Assembly: GCA_041602035.1 (NCBI GenBank)
Contig: JBFIHA010000016.1
Coordinates: 1-64,000, forward strand
Length of the DNA: 64,000 nt
Source: JAOTVV01 sp041602035
GTDB taxonomy: Bacteria > Gemmatimonadota > Gemmatimonadetes > Gemmatimonadales > GWC2-71-9
Direction of reading: 5' to 3'
Below, piece by piece: positions 41,932 through 50,948 of the stretch. Numbering within the stretch: the stretch's first letter is position 1; each line of letters begins with the position of its first letter. Made by a program: the position numbers and the translations under genes. Below the pieces are notes generated by a model. It did no database searches. It had not been told where the DNA came from and saw only the letters and a list, made by a program, of their open reading frames with translations.

Positions 41932-43442
41932 CGCGACCTCCGAGTCTCGGGCATACGAAGGATGGCCGGGTGCAGCCCACGCGACCGGGCCCCCGAGGAG
42001 CCGAATACGAACGTCGCTCCAACACTGAACCGGGTCTGGTTCCAATCCAGTTGCGCTGCATCGGGCCGCTCGCGCGTCTCGTCGTAGCGCACCGCCTCGG
42101 CGTTCAGGAAGATCCCCGGCATTGGCTCGACATCGACACGCAACCCATAGGACCAGACCTCGGCGTCGCTGAAGCGATACTCCAGCGGCCGCTCGAGCCG
42201 CCCGCCCCTCGCGGTGACCGCAAACACGTCGCGACGGTACGTGACCCGCCCGTCGAACCCCTGCGACGAGGCGCCCGGTCCGAACTGCGCGCGGTAGTTG
42301 GCATCGAACACGAAGTGCTGCACCCCAGCATAGGTGCCGCCCGCCGACCAGCTCCACCCACCATCTTCGAATGCGCCGAGCGGGGTCTGGGTCTCGGTGT
42401 CCTCAAAGTTGAAGAGGTACCCCTCAGTCCTGAGTACGAGGCCCGCGACAGGGTACACCGCCACCGAGGCGTACTCCCGATTGTATCCCGCGGGACTGAA
42501 CACGCCCCAGATGGACCACACCGGGAAGTAGGGTCGGTACCGTCGCTGGCCGACGGTCACGTCGGCCAACCCTCCGGGGTGGCGGTAGCGCACCACGACG
42601 TCGTGGGTACCCCACGCCTTGGTCAGGAAATCGTACTCCACACCGCCTGTTACCGTGAAGCCAAAGCCTGGATGGATCACGGCCTCAGCCGCGCCGCGCT
42701 CACCCGACACCAGATCGGCTCCTGGATCGAACTCCCGTCGGTACAGCAACCGGCCCTCGAACATGCCGAGGTTCCACCCCACACTGCCTCCGAACGCCAG
42801 TTCCCGCTCGGTCGGTCGAAACTCGGCGAGCGGGTTCAGCTCCGGACTGGTAATCGGCAGCACTGCCCCTTCGGCCAACGCCCAGCCACCGTAGGCACCG
42901 ATCCGCAGCTTGCCGCCCAAGGGACGGACCCACGCCTGTCCACCATCGAGGCCAAGGTACCCAAGCCGGGAAAACACCGTCGTCCGGCCAGCCTGCACCG
43001 TGACGTTGCGCCTCGCGTACTCGGCATATCCCTCGATCAATTGCACCTCGGGCTCCACCCCAGGCCAGAAGCCACCGTCCTCCAGGTCCCCACCGGCCCG
43101 GCCCTTGACGTGCAACTTGAGACCCTCGATGCCAAACCCCCATACACTGGCGTCGATCGTGCTGACGACGGGCATGCCGCGCTGCTCGGCCGCCGGCCGG
43201 AAAAAGCCGCAGTAGGTGGCCCCCGCGGGGCACGATACCGCGAAGCCGTCGGGCGATTCGAACCCACCGCCGGGAAGCGCCACGGCAGTGGCGGCGAGGA
43301 TGCTGTCGGCTTGAACGCCACGGTAGGCCACGGACTGGAACCACGTGTTCCAGCGCACGTGATAGCCCTGGGCGTGGAGCGGCGCCGCCAGCACCAGCAG
43401 TCCCCCAATGGCGGCCGCCGCACGAACGACGAACCTTCTCAT
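41928..43442 (-). CDS. outer-membrane beta-barrel porin paired with the 12-heme cytochrome
   Basis: A 504-residue protein with signal peptide ending LHAQ (about 25). The body has regular beta-strands rich in Gly, Tyr, Phe and Trp; the last strand TRFSVGATFVF is followed by a 22-residue Arg-rich tail, which is unusual since barrels normally end in an aromatic residue. Two Cys (VSCPAG, TYCGFF) lie in an early loop. It precedes the 12-heme cytochrome, as in MtrAB/PioAB loci, but is shorter than MtrB. Confidence 0.8.
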   Translation of the reverse strand: MRRFVVRAAAAIGGLLVLAAPLHAQGYHVRWNTWFQSVAYRGVQADSILAATAVALPGGGFESPDGFAVSCPAGATYCGFFRPAAEQRGMPVVSTIDASVWGFGIEGLKLHVKGRAGGDLEDGGFWPGVEPEVQLIEGYAEYARRNVTVQAGRTTVFSRLGYLGLDGGQAWVRPLGGKLRIGAYGGWALAEGAVLPITSPELNPLAEFRPTERELAFGGSVGWNLGMFEGRLLYRREFDPGADLVSGERGAAEAVIHPGFGFTVTGGVEYDFLTKAWGTHDVVVRYRHPGGLADVTVGQRRYRPYFPVWSIWGVFSPAGYNREYASVAVYPVAGLVLRTEGYLFNFEDTETQTPLGAFEDGGWSWSAGGTYAGVQHFVFDANYRAQFGPGASSQGFDGRVTYRRDVFAVTARGGRLERPLEYRFSDAEVWSYGLRVDVEPMPGIFLNAEAVRYDETRERPDAAQLDWNQTRFSVGATFVFGSSGARSRGLHPAILRMPETRRSR

Positions 43443-43565
43443 ATCCCCTCCCCCACAAGGACCGGTACGACCCTAAAGTAGGAATTCATACCCGACCCGT
43501 CCAGGGCGGATTGACCGCTCGACCGAGGCGTTTTCGGGTGGCGGCACGCGGGTCGGAGGCCTGGC

Positions 43566-46370
43566 TCACTGATAGCCGAACAACATCGAATAGATGATGA
43601 GCCCGATGAGCGTGAGACCGATGCCGAGCGCCGTAAAGCCGAACACGCTGAACGCGCGCTGGAGCTTTTTAGGATACGGATCGACGAGGTGACGCTCCAG
43701 TTCCCCGCTGGCGACCAGCTCCTGGTACTCTCTCGGCTTGTCTCGCTTCAGCTCCTCGAGCGGCACCCGGCCGGTAAAAATTACCGGGTCCATAGGGAAC
43801 TTGTCCGGCCGGAAGTGCGTGTTGAAGAAATGCACAGTGAAAATGAAGGCCACCGCCAACAGTGCTTCGTCGCTGTGGAGGATCGTTGCCACGTTCACCG
43901 ACCACCCCGGGATGAGCCTGGTGAAGAACTCGGGAAACCACAGCAGGATCCCGGTGGAGCCGATCACGAACATCCCCCAGAACACAGCGAAGTAGTCGAA
44001 CTTCTCCCAATACGTGTAGCGGCCATAGTCGGGTCGTGGGCCGCGGCCGGCGAACCACTTGATCGACTGGACGAACTCGTGGAAGTCGCGCTTGGTGAAG
44101 ATGAGCGACCGATCGGTCCGGATGAACTTGAGCCACGTGAGGCCGGAGCCCTGCTTCCGCTTCCGGACATCCCACAGGTGGGCACCGAAGATCCCGATCA
44201 ACGTGACGGCCCCGACGCGATGCAGGGCACCCGTCGTCGGGAACCCACCCACCAGATTGGCAAACGTCTGGGCCCATGCCATGTACGAGAACTTCAACAC
44301 CATGCCGGTCAGCGCCAGGATGAAGAAGCTGACTAGCATCACACCGTGCATCGACCGCTCCCACACCGTGAAGCGCCGTACCACCTTCTCGCCTGACGTC
44401 GGCTTTACATGCAGTGCGAGCCCGGGCGTCCAGAGCAAGCGCCACAACCAGGCCAGGGTATGCAGCGTCGCAAAACCGAGCGTGCCGATCAGAAGAGCCG
44501 TCATCCCCCAGAACGTCCAGAACAGCCACGGGTAGCGCTCGGCATCGTGGTGCGTGGCGTGCGTCAGGTACCCCGTGAAGCGAAGACTGACACCGCTGTG
44601 ACACTTCGAGCAGGTTGCCACGACGTTCCGGCGGCTCAGCGTCGAGAGGGGCTCGGACGTCGGCAGGATATTGTGCGTGCCGTGGCAGTCATAGCATTTC
44701 GCCGCCGCGGCGTCGCCGAGCCGCGACACCTTGCCGTGGAACGTGTCGAAGAACGTCTTCGCTTCGGTCTCGTGACACCGCCCGCACTGCGACATCATCA
44801 GGAGTCGGAAGTCCGCGCGGTCCACACGCCTGATGGTGTGCGACGTGTGACAGTCCTCGCAGGTGGGGAGGCTATCCGTCGAGGTGCGAGTTGCCCCGGG
44901 TGCGTGGATGCTCTTCGCGAACTCCTCGGCGATGCCATGGTGACATGCGCCACAGGTCGCCGCCAAGTTCTTTCGGTTCACCGTCGATTTCGGGTCGGAC
45001 GCAGGCAGCTCACCGTGCGCCGTGTGGCAGCTTCCGCACGTGGCCGTAACCAGCAAGCCGCTCTGGAACAGGCCCTTCCCGTGGATGCTCAGCTCGTAGC
45101 TCTCGACCGGCGCCGGCACATGGGGAATGATCCGCACCGCCGCCTTCTCGCCCTGCCGGTGGCACTGGGCGCACAGTTGTGGAACGTTCCGCGGAAACGT
45201 CGGCGACCGCGGATTCAGTCGATCTTGCGTGGCATGCCGATCGTGGCAGTCGAGGCAGCGTGGCGCGTCCTCGTCACCCTCCGCGGCAAGTTTCCCGTGG
45301 ATCCCTCCGTTGTATTCGTCCACTCGGGCGGCGTGGCAGATGGCGCAGTCCACCGGGTTCTGGATGGCGGCACACGGACGGGCAAGGGCCGGGTTCACCT
45401 CGACGTGGCATTGGGCGCAGGCCGTCCCGCCGTGTTCGTTGGCACCGTAGGCATCGGCATCCACGAACAGCGACACCGTGTCGCCGCGGGCGACGCCTCG
45501 GAGATCTCGGTCCCCATGACACCGGAGGCAGTCCCGGTTGGCGACACCCGCATCGTAGAACACGCGCCGAATCCGATGGGGGGAGTGGCAGTCCACACAC
45601 GCTGGGATCTTGTGCGGCTCGTCCTCCCACAGCCGCCCCTCGATCACCTGCCGGTGGACCTGCTCGATTTGGGCATGGCACTGCATGCAGGTCGCCGCCA
45701 CGTTCCTGACGTGGATGCTCGACCGCGGATCGGTGTGCGGCAGGATCTGGTGAGAGGTGTGGCACGACGTGCACACCGCCGTGACCGTGAGGCCCTGCCG
45801 GAACAGGCCCGTGCCGTGAATCGACTCCGAGTAGTTCTCGAGGATGCTGTCCTGCGGGATCGTTGGCCGGCGCGAGACCGGCGTGCCTTCTTGGTGGCAT
45901 TCGCCGCACAAGAAGGGAATGTTCATGACTCGGGTCGGCGACAGCGGATCCCGATGAGACCGGATGTTGTGCTGCCCGTGGCAATCCGTGCAGCTCGGGG
46001 CCAAACGGTCGCCGCGCGCAGCAGCCTGCCCGTGCAGGGAGGTACGGTGCTGTTGGGCCTGACCCGCGTGACACAGACCGCAGTCGACGCGCGGACGTGG
46101 CTCGGGATGGGGAAAGTCCATTCCCTGATGACACATCGCGCATGGGACGCCTGCGGGACCATGCACAGAGCGCTCCAGCGTCCGGGTCGAGACGTGCAAC
46201 CGGGCGCTGTCGCGCGCCCCGGCAAACATCTGCCCGTTCCCGTGACACACGAGGCACGGATCGCCTTCCTGCGCGCTGGCCGACGAGACACCAACGATGA
46301 GGAACGCAAGCGTCGCCGCAATGCCGACGGCAACGACAGGAAAACAGCGCTCACGATGCGACGGTGTCAT
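43566..46370 (-). CDS. 19-heme cytochrome c fused to a cytochrome-b-type membrane domain (CbcL-like)
   Basis: A 934-residue quinol-oxidase-like protein. After a signal peptide (about 1-35) come 19 CXXCH motifs up to about residue 640 in a periplasmic domain with internally repeated SIHG/CHTSH units. Then five or six membrane helices with paired His (RSMHGVML, GALHRVGA/GAHLWDV, ILHSDEA/VHFFNTH) match the formate-dehydrogenase gamma/HydC-type diheme b fold. The architecture is that of Geobacter CbcL, which has about nine c-hemes, but is larger. GGGGAGGTCG precedes the ATG. It is divergent from an 11-heme gene. Confidence 0.92.
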   Translation of the reverse strand: MTPSHRERCFPVVAVGIAATLAFLIVGVSSASAQEGDPCLVCHGNGQMFAGARDSARLHVSTRTLERSVHGPAGVPCAMCHQGMDFPHPEPRPRVDCGLCHAGQAQQHRTSLHGQAAARGDRLAPSCTDCHGQHNIRSHRDPLSPTRVMNIPFLCGECHQEGTPVSRRPTIPQDSILENYSESIHGTGLFRQGLTVTAVCTSCHTSHQILPHTDPRSSIHVRNVAATCMQCHAQIEQVHRQVIEGRLWEDEPHKIPACVDCHSPHRIRRVFYDAGVANRDCLRCHGDRDLRGVARGDTVSLFVDADAYGANEHGGTACAQCHVEVNPALARPCAAIQNPVDCAICHAARVDEYNGGIHGKLAAEGDEDAPRCLDCHDRHATQDRLNPRSPTFPRNVPQLCAQCHRQGEKAAVRIIPHVPAPVESYELSIHGKGLFQSGLLVTATCGSCHTAHGELPASDPKSTVNRKNLAATCGACHHGIAEEFAKSIHAPGATRTSTDSLPTCEDCHTSHTIRRVDRADFRLLMMSQCGRCHETEAKTFFDTFHGKVSRLGDAAAAKCYDCHGTHNILPTSEPLSTLSRRNVVATCSKCHSGVSLRFTGYLTHATHHDAERYPWLFWTFWGMTALLIGTLGFATLHTLAWLWRLLWTPGLALHVKPTSGEKVVRRFTVWERSMHGVMLVSFFILALTGMVLKFSYMAWAQTFANLVGGFPTTGALHRVGAVTLIGIFGAHLWDVRKRKQGSGLTWLKFIRTDRSLIFTKRDFHEFVQSIKWFAGRGPRPDYGRYTYWEKFDYFAVFWGMFVIGSTGILLWFPEFFTRLIPGWSVNVATILHSDEALLAVAFIFTVHFFNTHFRPDKFPMDPVIFTGRVPLEELKRDKPREYQELVASGELERHLVDPYPKKLQRAFSVFGFTALGIGLTLIGLIIYSMLFGYQ

Positions 46371-46456
46371 CGACCTCCCCCCTCCACAACACGCTGCCCG
46401 CCAGACGTTTAGCGATGCGCAACGCAAATGTAGTGAGCCATCGGAGCACCCGAGGC

Positions 46457-46467
46457 TCCTTAAAGGA
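46457..46467. promoter_or_regulatory. small palindrome in the divergent cytochrome promoter region
   Basis: TCCTT-A-AAGGA is a perfect 11-bp palindrome flanked by GAG and CTC, in the 176-bp region between the divergent 19-heme (-) and 11-heme (+) genes. A second inverted pair CCCGT/ACGGG lies at 46521-46535. Either could bind a shared regulator. Confidence 0.35.
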
Positions 46468-46546
46468 AGTCTCATGCAGAATTCGAAATGGGGGTTTTCG
46501 AGTACGGTATTTTCCGGGTGCCCGTATGGCACGGGCCGGAGGGGAT

Positions 46547-47932
46547 ATGTCAGAGCTCTCGCGGGTGGAGTTCTGCGTGGGCGGTCGGGGCGGGCCAGTG
46601 GCGGACACCGTATCCCCCGACCAGACAACGCAGGGTGCGGCCAGGTGGTGTGCGTTGACCGCCTGCGGTGTGGCCTGTCACCTGATGTTGGCAGCCACGC
46701 TCGTCCTTCTCATCCCCTCGTTGGCGACCGCACAGAGCTGTTTGGCGTGTCACGGCAGCCACGAATTCATGGCCGGCGTCACCGGTGACTCCGCGCGCGC
46801 TGCACGCCTGTCCGTCGACCCATCCGAGTTTGCATCCACGGTGCACGGCGCCCTGGGATTCTCGTGCGACGCCTGTCATGTGGACATCGGGGATTTTCCT
46901 CATGGCGCGTCGGGTCGGGTCAACTGCGGCGGCTGCCACTCTCGGGAACGCGAGCAGCTCGCCCACAGCGTCCACGGACGGCCCCATCCCCTCACCGGGG
47001 AGGAGCCGGCCGCATGCGTGGATTGCCACAGCGACCACCATATCCGTCGGCACACCGACCCCCGTTCCACCGTCTACCGGCTCACACAGTTCGAGACGTG
47101 CGCCGTGTGTCACGAAGACGCCGACCGGATGCGCCGGTTCGGGCAAGAGAACGTTCTCACTGTAGCGAGCTATCTGAACAGCGTGCATGGACGGGGGCTC
47201 TTGGCCAAGGGGCTCACGGTGGCCCCGGTCTGCACTGACTGCCACGGCGAGCGCGGCTCCGGCGCCCACGAGATTCAGGAGGTGGCCGAAGCAGCCTGTC
47301 CCATGCACCGGGAGCGAGTGGTCGAGACCTGTGGCCGGTGCCACGCTGGCATCACGGCCCAGTACGACCGCGGCATCCACGGCGAGCAGTTCCGCGAAGG
47401 CAATCTGGACGCCCCGACCTGCATCTCCTGTCACGCCGAGCACGGTATCCAGGCAGTGGCAAGTCCCGCATCGGGTGTCAACCCTCGACACATCTCGCGC
47501 ACCTGCACGGCCTGTCACGATCAGGAGGAGTTCAACGCCAAATACGGGCTGGGCGTGGCCCGAGGGCGGACGTTCGAGCGCTCGTTCCACGGCATCGCGC
47601 TGCGGAGCGGCCAACTCACGGTTGCGAACTGTGAGAGCTGCCACGGCGCGCACGAGATCCTCCCCTCGAGCAACCCCCGGTCATCCATCCACGCGGGCAA
47701 CCTGATGGCGACCTGCGGAAGCTGCCACCCCGGCATCGGCAAGGGGGTCGCCCAAGGCCGGATCCACGTGGTGTCATTCGTGGACGAGCAATCGACGCTC
47801 GGGCTCGCGGTGCAGTGGTTCTACATTCTTGTCATTGGGGTGACCGTGCTCTATGCGGTCGGCCTCATCGCGCTGGATCAGTACCGGTACCGGGTCGTCG
47901 ATCCTCGACGCGGCAGAGGCAGTCATGCCTGA
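46547..47932 (+). CDS. 11-heme cytochrome c with C-terminal membrane anchor
   Basis: A 461-residue protein with an uncleaved or atypical signal region (about 30-60, ending LATAQ), 11 CXXCH motifs, and one C-terminal helix (VQWFYILVIGVTVLYAVGL). The heme domain resembles that of the 19-heme fusion in its CLACHGSH and HGRGLLAKGLTVAPVC units. GGAGGGG precedes ATG 46547; an ATG at 46526 is possible. The stop overlaps the downstream cytochrome b gene by 8 bp, suggesting a CbcBA-like two-subunit quinol oxidase. Confidence 0.88.
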   Translation: MSELSRVEFCVGGRGGPVADTVSPDQTTQGAARWCALTACGVACHLMLAATLVLLIPSLATAQSCLACHGSHEFMAGVTGDSARAARLSVDPSEFASTVHGALGFSCDACHVDIGDFPHGASGRVNCGGCHSREREQLAHSVHGRPHPLTGEEPAACVDCHSDHHIRRHTDPRSTVYRLTQFETCAVCHEDADRMRRFGQENVLTVASYLNSVHGRGLLAKGLTVAPVCTDCHGERGSGAHEIQEVAEAACPMHRERVVETCGRCHAGITAQYDRGIHGEQFREGNLDAPTCISCHAEHGIQAVASPASGVNPRHISRTCTACHDQEEFNAKYGLGVARGRTFERSFHGIALRSGQLTVANCESCHGAHEILPSSNPRSSIHAGNLMATCGSCHPGIGKGVAQGRIHVVSFVDEQSTLGLAVQWFYILVIGVTVLYAVGLIALDQYRYRVVDPRRGRGSHA

Positions 47933-48641
47933 GTGGACACCGTACGAGCATGACCTGGACCGCATTACGGTCACCCGGTTCACACGTCACGAGCGGATTC
48001 AGCACGTCATTCTGATTGTGAGCTTCGCGCTCCTCATCATGACGGGTCTGCCAATGCTACTCGGGACAGGCGTCGGCGGCGCGTTCTCGTTGCGCACGTG
48101 GGTGCACCACCTCGCCGGCGCGACCCTGATCGTGCTCGCGCTGTACCACACGTTCTGGATCCTCCTCACCGAGGAAGGGCGTCGAGATTTCGGCAGCGTC
48201 ATGCCGCGCGTGCAGGACGTCAGAGACCTCGTGCACTTCGTCAAGTACCATTTGGGGAAGACGGACGATCCGCCGCACTTCGACAAGTTCGACCCCTTCG
48301 AGAAGTTCGAGTATTTCGCCGTGGTCTGGGGATCGATCGTCATGATCGTGACCGGACTCATGATGTGGTTCTTCGAGCTGACCCTCTGGGTGTTTCCGAA
48401 GTGGGTGTACGATCTCGTGTTGCTCATCCATGGATACGAGGCGGTGCTCGCCTTCCTGGCGGTCATCCTCGGCCACCTCTACAACGTGCACCTCAAGCCG
48501 GGTGTGTTTCCAATGAGTCGGGTCTGGCTGGATGGAAGGATGACCTTGCGGAGGTTGAAGGAGCACCATCCCCTCGCGTACGAGCGCTGGCTCAAGGCGC
48601 AACGGATCCAGCGTGGGGAGACCGCCGAGCAGGCGTCCTGA
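47925..48641 (+). CDS. diheme cytochrome b membrane subunit
   Basis: A 238-residue protein with four membrane helices and His pairs for two b-hemes: RIQHVILIVSF, WVHHLAGATLIVLALYH, LLIHGYEAVLAF and GHLYNVHLKP. It matches the NarI/FdnI-like or cytochrome b561-type domain and is similar in order to the C-terminal half of the 19-heme fusion, with FDPFEKFEYFAVVWG corresponding to YTYWEKFDYFAVFWG. Overlaps the 11-heme gene, forming a split version of that enzyme. Confidence 0.9.
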   Translation: MPEWTPYEHDLDRITVTRFTRHERIQHVILIVSFALLIMTGLPMLLGTGVGGAFSLRTWVHHLAGATLIVLALYHTFWILLTEEGRRDFGSVMPRVQDVRDLVHFVKYHLGKTDDPPHFDKFDPFEKFEYFAVVWGSIVMIVTGLMMWFFELTLWVFPKWVYDLVLLIHGYEAVLAFLAVILGHLYNVHLKPGVFPMSRVWLDGRMTLRRLKEHHPLAYERWLKAQRIQRGETAEQAS

Positions 48642-48664
48642 CCCTCACCCACACCGGCACCGCC

Positions 48665-48943
48665 CTATCGACGACCGGCCGCCTTCACGGACTCCGCGCA
48701 GCGGACGCAGAACTCCGAACGCTTGAGATCTACCTCCTCAACGTAGGTCGACGCACGCATCACACAGCCGGGGTCAGGACAGTGCACGAGGCCGAACGCG
48801 TGGCCGAGTTCGTGGACCGCCTCCTTGATGGCCCAATCGACCAACAGGCCCTCATCAGGCGGGAGTCCATGGTACTCCGTGCGCAACCGGGGCGTGGACG
48901 CGATGGCGCCGGGACCGTCGAGCTGGGTCCTACGTCCCGCCGC
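48665..48943 (-). pseudogene. archaemetzincin C-terminal fragment
   Basis: Open frame of about 92 codons bounded upstream by TGA at 48944-48946. It carries the complete archaemetzincin zinc-protease signature: HELGHAFGLVHC, then PGCVM, and a final FCVRC zinc pair, preceded by STPRLRTEYHGLP. Family members are about 170-200 residues; the N-terminal half is missing, and upstream DNA encodes the 22-heme cytochrome. The only start is a TTG at 48886 (73 residues). Probably a truncated relic; a functional short protein cannot be excluded. Confidence 0.7.
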
Positions 48944-50948
48944 TCAGGGGCGCCACCTCATGGCACAACTCGCAGGCTACCGGGGCATTGTGGTCCACCC
49001 GATCCACATGGCACGTCGTGCACACTTGGCGCGTCCACTTGGTCACGCCCGCCACTTGTTCACCGTGGCACTGACTGCACTGCAGGTGCGCGAATGAACG
49101 GTCGTGCTTGGCCTTGACCCCCTCCCGATGGCAGTTCGCGCACGTCGCCTCGGGCTGATGGTGGGCGTCATGGCACTGGGTACACTCGACGCCCGAGGCA
49201 TCCATCGCCGGCGGTTGATGGCACGCCGCGCATGGGAGACCCGCAGCAGTATGTGACGCGTGGGGGAAGGCGCCGACGGTGTGTTCCACGGGATCGACCG
49301 GTGCGCCCTGCGGACCCGCGTGGCACGTGGAGCAGTCGAGCGGTCGTGTCGTACTGTGATGGCAGCTGGAGCACGCCGCTCCCGAGCCTACGACCGTCTT
49401 GCCATGGTCTTCCATGGGGCTGTGGCAGGTCGTACATGAGAGCCCCGAGCCGATCACGTGTCGCTCGTGGTTGAATCTCCGGCCTTCGAACGGCACCGTG
49501 CGGCGCTCGACGCCGAGATGGCACTGGAGACACACGTTCTCGCCAAGGTTCGGCCCGAGGTCGACGGCCGGTACCACATAGGGCAGCTTGCCGATGCGCA
49601 CCGCTTCGCGCACGAGATCCAGGGTGGCGCGGAGGAGCTTGTCCGCGTACCCGATGTTGTGGGCGCCCTTCCCCTGCTCGAGGAACCTCACGTTCTCGCG
49701 GGCCATGGCGAGCAAACTGTCGACCGGCGCTCGGGTGCCCGTCGCCGCTGAGCTCGCGCGACGTTCAGCCGACCGCACGACTGGTTCCACGGCGCGTAAC
49801 TTCCGATCCATCTCGCGCTGCCATGCGGGCAGGATGTTCACGTATTCGATGCCGTGGCACGAGAGGCACGAGGCTTCGCCGGCGAACCGTACCTGTTCGT
49901 GTCCCCGGACCTGCTTCGTGAGCTCATGACAGCCGGTGCAGGACACGCGAGCCTGGAACATCGCGCTTGGCTGGCTCTCGGTGCCGTGTCCGCCCATGCC
50001 CGCATAGAGCCGTTGCTGGGCCTCGTGCACGCGGCGATGACATGAGGCGCAGTCGAGGTCGGCGGTCTGGCTCAACGCCACTGAGCGGTGCTCGATGGGC
50101 ATGTGGCACTGCGCGCACTCGACATTGTGCTCGGCAATGTGCGTCTCGTGCACGAGCGTCGTATTGCCGAATGCCTCGATCCGATCCGGTTCGTTGTGAC
50201 AGGTGTAGCAGCGCGCTTCGTCAGCGGCCCCCGATCCAGTCACCACCTGCTCATGACACGATGTGCACGACACGAGATCACGCACGTACTGTGGATGATC
50301 GACCACGAACCCCGCAGGCGACACGATGCGTGGTGGCTCGCGATGACAGCTGACGCAGCCTGTGACCGGGTCGTCGCGCGGGGCATCCTTGAAGTGGCAG
50401 AGGTTGCACGTCTCCGGCGTGACGGCCACATGGTTGCCCTGCACGATCTGGGAGTGACAGCTCGTGCACCGGAGTTGCTTGCCACGACGGAGTTCTCCGA
50501 GATGCTGGGTGTGATCGAACCGCACTACGATGTCGCTGCGGCCCGGATTGGGGTTGTAGCTCACCACCCCTTCAACCTTCCGCAACGAGTGGCAGCCCGA
50601 TCGGAGACACGCCGCATCTTCGATCTCCGCCCACGGCTTGGTTCCATACGCGCCGGTCACGTACTTCACCACCTGGTTCGCCGCCTGGATCTTCCCCATG
50701 GCCTCGGCCCGGAGACCCGGCGCGTAGTGGCACTTGATGCACGGGACATCGTTGTGGGTGGAGGTGGCCCAGGAGTCGTAGTACGGCTGCATGTTGTGGC
50801 ACTTCTTGCAGAAGCTGGGCTGGGCACTGTACTCAATGAACCCCACCGCCCCCACCGTCGACAAGATGACGGCCAGGACACCCAGTTGGACTGCCAGTTT
50901 CAGCGGCCGCGAGAGCTTCCGAAACTGTTTGACTGCACGCTCAACCAT
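48930..50948 (-). CDS. NapC/NirT-type membrane-anchored multiheme cytochrome, 21 CXXCH plus CX4CH
   Basis: A 672-residue protein. An N-terminal anchor (about 20-40) followed by CKKCH and CIKCH matches the NapC/NirT quinol dehydrogenase start. CLRSGCH (CX4CH, about 120) is a possible wide heme site; 20 more CXXCH continue to the end, interrupted by a heme-free helical region at about 360-470. Usual NapC has four hemes, so this is a greatly expanded form. The ATG overlaps the 9-heme gene by 8 bp. Likely receives electrons from quinol or the neighbouring cytochrome b. Confidence 0.92.
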   Translation of the reverse strand: MVERAVKQFRKLSRPLKLAVQLGVLAVILSTVGAVGFIEYSAQPSFCKKCHNMQPYYDSWATSTHNDVPCIKCHYAPGLRAEAMGKIQAANQVVKYVTGAYGTKPWAEIEDAACLRSGCHSLRKVEGVVSYNPNPGRSDIVVRFDHTQHLGELRRGKQLRCTSCHSQIVQGNHVAVTPETCNLCHFKDAPRDDPVTGCVSCHREPPRIVSPAGFVVDHPQYVRDLVSCTSCHEQVVTGSGAADEARCYTCHNEPDRIEAFGNTTLVHETHIAEHNVECAQCHMPIEHRSVALSQTADLDCASCHRRVHEAQQRLYAGMGGHGTESQPSAMFQARVSCTGCHELTKQVRGHEQVRFAGEASCLSCHGIEYVNILPAWQREMDRKLRAVEPVVRSAERRASSAATGTRAPVDSLLAMARENVRFLEQGKGAHNIGYADKLLRATLDLVREAVRIGKLPYVVPAVDLGPNLGENVCLQCHLGVERRTVPFEGRRFNHERHVIGSGLSCTTCHSPMEDHGKTVVGSGAACSSCHHSTTRPLDCSTCHAGPQGAPVDPVEHTVGAFPHASHTAAGLPCAACHQPPAMDASGVECTQCHDAHHQPEATCANCHREGVKAKHDRSFAHLQCSQCHGEQVAGVTKWTRQVCTTCHVDRVDHNAPVACELCHEVAPLSGGT

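Noticed and set aside
44409..46412. A 667-codon plus-strand frame opposite the 19-heme gene
   Set aside because: Antisense to 19 CXXCH motifs whose repeated codons keep the opposite strand open; no signal peptide or domain.
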